A stretch of 64,000 nt of DNA from M3007 sp965249785 (lineage in GTDB: Bacteria > Bacteroidota > Bacteroidia > Chitinophagales > Saprospiraceae). The first letter of the stretch is position 1, and each line of letters begins with the position of its first letter. Position numbers and translations under genes: made by a program. Below are positions 59,012 through 64,000 of this stretch, one piece after another. The notes under the pieces were generated by a model. The model was given only the letters and a program-made list of their open reading frames with translations. It did not search any database and was not told where the DNA came from. The DNA lies in NCBI GenBank assembly GCA_965249785.1, contig CBDFMU010000017.1, forward strand, positions 62,001 through 126,000, in the 5' to 3' direction.

Positions 59012-59096
59012 CTTTTTATAATCACTGCTTTTTCAGCCAATACGGGTCTGATTAGCATTGCTATTTTGCCTTTTTATCCATTTACTTAAAAGGCCC

Positions 59097-60182
59097 ATGT
59101 CCACCAAATTCTACCCGTTGCGGGTGCGCGCCCTGCGCCGTGAAACTGCCGACACCGTGTCGGTTGCTTTTGAGGTGCCAGAAGCTCTCCGCGATCTGTT
59201 TCAATTTACCCAGGGTCAATACCTTACGCTGCGCACCACCTTAGGCGGCGAAGAGGTACGCCGCTCCTACTCCATCTGCACGGGCACCCACGAAGACGAT
59301 CTGCGGGTCGCTATCAAGCGGGTGGACGAAGGTGTGTTCAGTGCCTATGCCAACCACCAGCTCCAGGCAGGTGATACGCTGGAAGTGATGCCGCCGCAGG
59401 GCCGTTTTTTCACCAAACTGGATGCGGTTCAGGCTAAATTATACGTGGGCTTTGCGGCTGGCAGCGGTATTACACCGGTAATGAGCATCCTGAAAACCAC
59501 GCTGGTGCAGGAGCCACACAGTCGTTTTTTGCTGTTTTATGGCAATCGCGGTTTCGATCACATTGTCTTTCGCGAGCAACTGGAAGAATTGAAAAATCGC
59601 TATCCCGACCGTTTGGCCGTGCATCATGTGTTGAGCCGCGAATCCTTGGGCAGCGATCTGTTTTACGGTCGTTTGAACGGCGAAAAATGCCGCGTTTATG
59701 CCCGCCTCCTTTTTCGTCCCGCCGAAGTGGATGAGTTCTTTTTATGCGGTCCGGAAGAAATGGTTTTTGATATAAAAAATGTGTTGGAAGAATTGGGTGT
59801 TCCTGCACAAAAGATTCATTTTGAATTGTTTGCAACGGCCAGTACCGGCGGGCTCAGCCGCCGCCCAAGTTCCACCAGTGCTTCCAGTCAACGTTCCGGC
59901 TTCGATGCTTCCGTCACCGTTATTCAAGACGGCACCCAATTCGATTTTCAGTTACCTTCCGATGGCAGTACTTTGCTGGATGCCGCCATGCGCGCCGGAG
60001 CCGATTTGCCGTTTTCCTGTAAGGGAGGCGTGTGTTCCACCTGCAAAGCCAGAATACTCGAAGGCCAGGTAGAAATGGACGTGAATTACGGCCTCGAACC
60101 CGACGAAGTGGCCGCTGGTTACGTGCTAACCTGCCAATCGCACCCGAAAACGCAGCGGGTGGTGGTAAGTTTTGATGCCTGA
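59097..60182 (+). CDS. PaaE-like FAD/NAD(P)-2Fe-2S reductase
   Basis: The 361-residue protein has an N-terminal flavin domain (RRSYSIC), an NAD(P) domain (GFAAGSGITPVMSIL, YGNRGFDHIVF, CGPEEMVFD), and a C-terminal plant-type 2Fe-2S ferredoxin (CKGGVCSTCKA and a final LTC). This is the PaaE/ring-hydroxylating-complex reductase architecture. No paaABCD genes are nearby, so it may serve another oxygenase or desaturase. ATG at 59097 gives the family start. Confidence 0.9.
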   Translation: MSTKFYPLRVRALRRETADTVSVAFEVPEALRDLFQFTQGQYLTLRTTLGGEEVRRSYSICTGTHEDDLRVAIKRVDEGVFSAYANHQLQAGDTLEVMPPQGRFFTKLDAVQAKLYVGFAAGSGITPVMSILKTTLVQEPHSRFLLFYGNRGFDHIVFREQLEELKNRYPDRLAVHHVLSRESLGSDLFYGRLNGEKCRVYARLLFRPAEVDEFFLCGPEEMVFDIKNVLEELGVPAQKIHFELFATASTGGLSRRPSSTSASSQRSGFDASVTVIQDGTQFDFQLPSDGSTLLDAAMRAGADLPFSCKGGVCSTCKARILEGQVEMDVNYGLEPDEVAAGYVLTCQSHPKTQRVVVSFDA

Positions 60183-60266
60183 ATCTGGCATCCTGATCGG
60201 CTCCGCTTGTTAAGTCTTGGCTTTTTTCCAATATGCTTTCCGCCTTGTGGTTACTTTCGTGGCATT

Positions 60267-60842
60267 ATGTCTACGACTCTTCACCAACGCTTCGGTTTCC
60301 TGCGCGAAAGCATTCGCAATATGCGGACGATGGGCAGCGTCGCGCCCAGTTCGCGGTTTTTGTGCCGGAGCATCGCTGCAAAAATTGATCCCGCCCGTGC
60401 GCAGGTAGTCGTGGAACTCGGTCCCGGCGATGGAGCGGTCACGCGTTATTTGCTCGACCGTTTGGCTCCAGAAGGACGATTGCTGGTTTTTGAGATCAAT
60501 CCGGTGTTTGTAGAAAAAATTCGGCTAGAATTGGATGACGCTCGACTGTTGGTGATCCACGATTCGGCGGAGAATATGGGCCTACATTTGACCAAAAATG
60601 GCATTACCGCAGTGGACTATTTGGTCTCTGGTATTCCTTTTATCATGTTACCGGAAGTGCTGGCTCATGCCATTATTAATACTTGCCGACGCTGGCTGCG
60701 ACCAGGCGGGTGGTTCATTCAATTTCACTACTCGCCCCGGCTAGTGGGTTTTTATCGCAGCGTTTTTGGCAATGCCGACGTGGAGTTTGTACCGCTCAAT
60801 TTCCCGCCGGCCATTGTTATTTCCTGTAAAAAGAATTTTTAA
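60267..60842 (+). CDS. SAM-dependent methyltransferase, phospholipid N-methyltransferase-like
   Basis: The 191-residue protein has the SAM motif VVVELGPGDGAVTRYLL, acidic loop LLVFEINPVFVEKI, and SGIPF, in the pattern of PmtA-type and rRNA adenine dimethylase-like enzymes. The substrate, perhaps phosphatidylethanolamine, is inferred. The start at 60267 follows a TACTTTCG word by 7 bases, suggesting a nearly leaderless message. Confidence 0.82.
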   Translation: MSTTLHQRFGFLRESIRNMRTMGSVAPSSRFLCRSIAAKIDPARAQVVVELGPGDGAVTRYLLDRLAPEGRLLVFEINPVFVEKIRLELDDARLLVIHDSAENMGLHLTKNGITAVDYLVSGIPFIMLPEVLAHAIINTCRRWLRPGGWFIQFHYSPRLVGFYRSVFGNADVEFVPLNFPPAIVISCKKNF

Positions 60843-60844
60843 AA

Positions 60845-63769
60845 ATGATGAACACCTCCCGCCTGTTCGCTGTGTTGCTCGCGCTCATTTGCCAATTGCC
60901 CTTTGCTTTTTGCCAGTTAAATTTTGTCAATCCCTTCATCGGTACTGGCGGCCACGGGCATACCTATCCTGGCGCGACGGCTCCCTTTGGTCTGGTGCAA
61001 CTCAGCCCCGACACGCGTCTGGATCTGCAAGATTGGGATGGCTGCTCCGGCTATCATTATTCCGATTCCACGATTTATGGTTTCTCCCACACGCATTTGA
61101 GCGGAACGGGCGTGGCGGATTATTGCGATATATTATTCATGCCGTTTGTGGGTGGCGCGCGATTGGAACCGGAGGAATATGGCGCGCATTTTCAGAAAAA
61201 AAACGAACATGCCGAAGCGGGCTACTATTCCGTCCTGCTTGACCGCGACCAGATTCAATGTGAAATGACGGCGACGGAACGCGTGGGGGTGCATCGTTAT
61301 ACTTTTCCGCCCAACCAGACGAAAGGCAGTTTAGTGATTGATTTGCGTCATCGTGATTCGGTGCTGACTTCGCATTTGGAAGTGATAAATGACCACGAAA
61401 TAGCGGGTTATCGGATTTCCACGGGTTGGGCGAAGAAGCAGCATGTCTATTTCGTGGCTCGGTTTTCCACGCCTTTTCTCAGTAGTATTGTGCTGGATAT
61501 GGCGCAGAATCCACGGTTGGCGGAGCCTTCTATTACTAGTAAAGCCATCGTTGGATTGCTCAATTTTTACAACAGCAATGAACAGCTTGTGATCACGGTG
61601 GGTATTTCCGGGGTGAGCATGGAAGGTGCGCGCCGGAATTTGGAAAAAGAATGTAATCACTTCGATTTCAACAAAATAAAGGCCGAAACGCAGGCAAAAT
61701 GGCAGCATCAACTTTCTAAAATAGAAGTCGAAGGCGGCAGCAACGATCAGAAAACAATCTTTTATACTGCCCTGTATCACACCATGTTGGCCCCAAATAT
61801 TTGGAACGATGTAGATGGACAATACCGGGGCAGGGATAATAAAATTCATCCCAATCCCGGTCATGATATTTACACCGTCTTTTCGTTGTGGGACACGCAC
61901 CGGGCGTTGCACCCGCTGCTGACGATTCTGGAACCAAAACGAACCAACGATTTTATCCAGACTTTCCTGCGGCAATATGAACAGGGCGGTTTGCTGCCGG
62001 TCTGGGAATTGGCTGGTAACGAGACCAATTGCATGATCGGCAACCACGCCATTCCGGTGATTGCGGATGCTTATGCGAAGGGCATTCGTGGTTTTGATGT
62101 GAACCAGGCTTTGGAGGCCATGGAAAAAAGTACGATGGTTCCCGAACTACTTCCGTACCGTACACTCGGCTATGTACCAGCAGATTATGCAGCTGAGTCG
62201 GTATCCAAAACGTTGGAATATGCTTTTGATGATTGGTGTATTGCGCAATTAGCGGATGCGGTGGGCAACAAGAATATTTACAACACTTTTATTCGTCGGG
62301 CGCAGTCTTATAAAAACCTCTTCGACCCTTCGACGGGATTTTTTCGGGCAAAATCTAACGCGACCTGGTATAAGCCTTTTGACCCCTATGAAGTAAATTT
62401 TAATTACACCGAAGCCAATGCCTGGCAATATCGTTTCTCTGCGACCCAGGATATTTTCGGTTTAAAAGATTTATTTGGCGGACGACAGCAACTTGACAAT
62501 CAATTAGATAGCCTCTTTTCTGCGCATTCAAAAACCAGTGGACGAGCGCAGGCGGACATCACCGGATTGATCGGTCAATACGCGCACGGGAACGAGCCAA
62601 GCCACCACGTAGCCTATTTATATGACTATACGGGACATGCCTGGAAAACCCAGCAGCGGGTGCGTCAGATTATGGATGGACAGTATGCCGACCGCCCCGA
62701 CGGATTGAGTGGCAATGAGGATTGTGGGCAGATGTCGGCATGGCTAGTGTTTTCGGCAATGGGTTTTTACCCCGTGGTACCCGGCAGTCCAGTGTATGAA
62801 ATTGGGACACCCTGGTTTGAAAAAACGACTTTGCATTTGGACAATGGACACACATTCACGATCAAGGCTCCGGGCGTGACGGCTAAGAAATGCTTTATCA
62901 AGAAAGCAGATTTTAACGGAAAGTCATGGACCGAAACCTCGTTTTCCCACGATCTGCTTACCAATGGCGGTGAACTGGCTTTCGAGATGACTGACCAGCC
63001 CAGTGATTGGGGATCAGCATCTATTCCCCTGCTCGTAACGGATTTGGTTCCGGTGCCTTTCGTAGCGGTGGGCGAGCGTACTTTCAAAAAACGACAGACT
63101 ATCAAACTGGGCTGCATTGACCCAGAGGCAACTATTTATTACCAGAAATTGCCAGAAAATGCTGACAATCAAACAGATGTAAAGGGTAAAAAGTACACCA
63201 AACCAATGGAAGTGGATGAATCTGGCAGCCTGCTTATCTGGGCGGAAAAGGACAAATCTAAAAGTGCGGTGGATAAATTCCAATATCACCTGTTCGATAA
63301 TGAGGTGCAGTCTATCCGATATAACACCGCTTACTCGCCACAATACACTGCCCACGGCGATGATGGGCTGATTGACGGCGTTCGCGGCGGCAGTGATTTC
63401 CGTACGGGCGACTGGCAGGGCTTCGAGGGTGTATCGCTCGATGTAGTGCTGGATCTCGGTAAAAGCAAGAAAATCAAGCAGTTAACTATCGGTTTTTTGC
63501 AAGACGAGAATGCCTGGATATTTTTTCCGAAGATGGTGCAAGTGGAAATTTCCGACGATGGAAAAACTTTCCGGCCAGCCGCATCGCTCGAAAATGAAGT
63601 AGCGGTGACGGAAAAAGGCGTGTTGCAAAAAGATTTTATGGTGGATTTGAACGGCCAGAAAGCGCGTTATCTGCGCGTGGTAGGCGTCGCGATGGGCCAA
63701 TGTCCGACGGAACACAAAGGCGCGGGACACCCCTGCTGGATATTTGCCGACGAAATAGTGGTGGAATGA
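60845..63769 (+). CDS. GH92-family alpha-mannosidase
   Basis: The 974-residue protein has a signal peptide (MMNTSRLFAVLLALICQLPFAFCQ), then the GH92 N-terminal signature FVNPFIGTGGHGHTYPGATAPFG and DWDGCSGYHY. The catalytic domain has WELAGNETNCMIGNH, HGNEPSHHVAYLYDYTG and GNEDCGQMSAW. A chitobiase-like beta domain and an F5/8-type C domain (about 840-974) follow. It removes alpha-mannose from glycans in the periplasm or outside. It starts 2 bases after the methyltransferase stop, so they are co-transcribed. Confidence 0.95.
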   Translation: MMNTSRLFAVLLALICQLPFAFCQLNFVNPFIGTGGHGHTYPGATAPFGLVQLSPDTRLDLQDWDGCSGYHYSDSTIYGFSHTHLSGTGVADYCDILFMPFVGGARLEPEEYGAHFQKKNEHAEAGYYSVLLDRDQIQCEMTATERVGVHRYTFPPNQTKGSLVIDLRHRDSVLTSHLEVINDHEIAGYRISTGWAKKQHVYFVARFSTPFLSSIVLDMAQNPRLAEPSITSKAIVGLLNFYNSNEQLVITVGISGVSMEGARRNLEKECNHFDFNKIKAETQAKWQHQLSKIEVEGGSNDQKTIFYTALYHTMLAPNIWNDVDGQYRGRDNKIHPNPGHDIYTVFSLWDTHRALHPLLTILEPKRTNDFIQTFLRQYEQGGLLPVWELAGNETNCMIGNHAIPVIADAYAKGIRGFDVNQALEAMEKSTMVPELLPYRTLGYVPADYAAESVSKTLEYAFDDWCIAQLADAVGNKNIYNTFIRRAQSYKNLFDPSTGFFRAKSNATWYKPFDPYEVNFNYTEANAWQYRFSATQDIFGLKDLFGGRQQLDNQLDSLFSAHSKTSGRAQADITGLIGQYAHGNEPSHHVAYLYDYTGHAWKTQQRVRQIMDGQYADRPDGLSGNEDCGQMSAWLVFSAMGFYPVVPGSPVYEIGTPWFEKTTLHLDNGHTFTIKAPGVTAKKCFIKKADFNGKSWTETSFSHDLLTNGGELAFEMTDQPSDWGSASIPLLVTDLVPVPFVAVGERTFKKRQTIKLGCIDPEATIYYQKLPENADNQTDVKGKKYTKPMEVDESGSLLIWAEKDKSKSAVDKFQYHLFDNEVQSIRYNTAYSPQYTAHGDDGLIDGVRGGSDFRTGDWQGFEGVSLDVVLDLGKSKKIKQLTIGFLQDENAWIFFPKMVQVEISDDGKTFRPAASLENEVAVTEKGVLQKDFMVDLNGQKARYLRVVGVAMGQCPTEHKGAGHPCWIFADEIVVE

Positions 63770-63773
63770 GGTT

Positions 63774-63914
63774 GTTGAGATTGTTGAGAAAAAAGGGTTT
63801 AGATTGTTGAGAAAAGGGGTTTAGAAAAAAATAAGTGGAGGGTACTGAGAACTCGTCTCAATACCCTCCGCTATTTCTCAACATCCTCAACCTTTTCTCA
63901 ACTCTTCTTCTCAA
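63774..63914. repeat. GTTGAGA word array around the terminal hairpin
   Basis: Words GTTGTTGAGATTGTTGAGAA and GATTGTTGAGAAAA on the left are mirrored by TTTCTCAACATCCTCAACC and TTTTCTCAACTC on the right, nesting the terminator at 63837-63869. Confidence 0.75.
63826..63869 (-). terminator. Terminator for the right-edge T9SS gene (and GH92)
   Basis: GGAGGGTACTGAGA (63837-63850) pairs with TCTCAATACCCTCC (63856-63869) with one mismatch; on the minus strand it is followed by ACTTATTTTTTTC. Confidence 0.85.
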
Positions 63915-63922
63915 CACCCTCC

Positions 63923-64000
63923 TCACCGCTTATCAATTTTTTGCGTCGTAATAATTTGACGACCTTTATCCTGAATCTGGACGAGATACATGCCTTTTGG
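63923..64000 (-). CDS. C-terminal end of a type IX-secreted protein
   Basis: The last 25 residues read PKGMYLVQIQDKGRQIITTQ and then KIDKR. The G-x-Y-x-(V/L)-x-(I/V) strand followed by a basic end is the closing part of a T9SS type A sorting domain. The gene continues beyond the right edge; its catalytic or structural part is not visible. Confidence 0.75.
   Translation of the reverse strand, partial: PKGMYLVQIQDKGRQIITTQKIDKR

Overview
The window is a stretch of chromosome from a member of the Bacteroidota, most likely a saprospirian (Lewinella or Haliscomenobacter-like); the class-level placement is inference. The phylum assignment rests on a SusC/SusD pair at the left edge, two type IX secretion C-terminal sorting domains (17492-19246 and the gene cut at the right edge), several PorT-like barrel proteins, a GH92 alpha-mannosidase, and many copies of the Bacteroidota promoter word TAnnTTTG, in places with TTG or TTTG 19-23 bases upstream. 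No tRNA, rRNA, CRISPR array, prophage or intact insertion sequence was seen.

Layout. 1-4.9 kb: SusD (partial), SusC, a long non-coding leader region, and pdxJ. 5.1-8.5 kb: an M48 lipoprotein protease and a TPR adenylate cyclase. 8.5-12.15 kb: an accessory four-gene operon on the minus strand (XRE/ImmA-IrrE regulator, PIN nuclease, B12-binding radical SAM enzyme, uracil-DNA-glycosylase-like Fe-S protein) read from a promoter embedded in a 22-bp inverted repeat. This is the best candidate for an undescribed system. 12.3-17.4 kb: mnmE, birA, rsfS, ftsH. 17.5-27.5 kb: secreted, membrane and housekeeping genes (T9SS cargo, pentapeptide-repeat protein, NlpC/P60, omega-amidase, DUF4112, DUF4105, cinA, barrel protein). 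27.7-30.8 kb: hisIE, hisF and hisA with a secreted protein gene between hisF and hisA. 31-38 kb: DUF937, HD hydrolase, PAS histidine kinase, TMEM175, CorA, DUF1622, Uma2. 38.2-40.8 kb: an Mla/MCE lipid transporter. 42.2-48.7 kb: ribosomal and essential genes rplM, rpsI, rpsB, tsf, pyrH, xth, lpxD. 48.7-55.5 kb: lipoprotein, ssb, mutY and an envelope-stress-like cluster resembling yqjD-yqjE-yqjK, with two palindromic MITE-like elements. 55.5-64 kb: odhA (sucA), rpsT, a PaaE-like reductase, a methyltransferase, GH92, and the tail of a T9SS cargo gene.

Two themes run through the non-coding DNA. First, many gaps carry short word arrays (heptamers such as TTATGAA, the words GAGTATTTG and GGCAAAAAAGC) laid out as inverted arms. 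One heptamer array lies inside mnmE. Second, there are several dispersed or palindromic elements: an 87-89-bp repeat present twice, a 267-bp inverted repeat and a 210-bp inverted repeat.

rplM (ribosomal protein L13) is broken by a one-base loss in an A run, probably a sequence error. Starts were moved to internal ATGs wherever the longest frame began with a rare codon or ran through non-coding repeats; these choices are inference from sequence.
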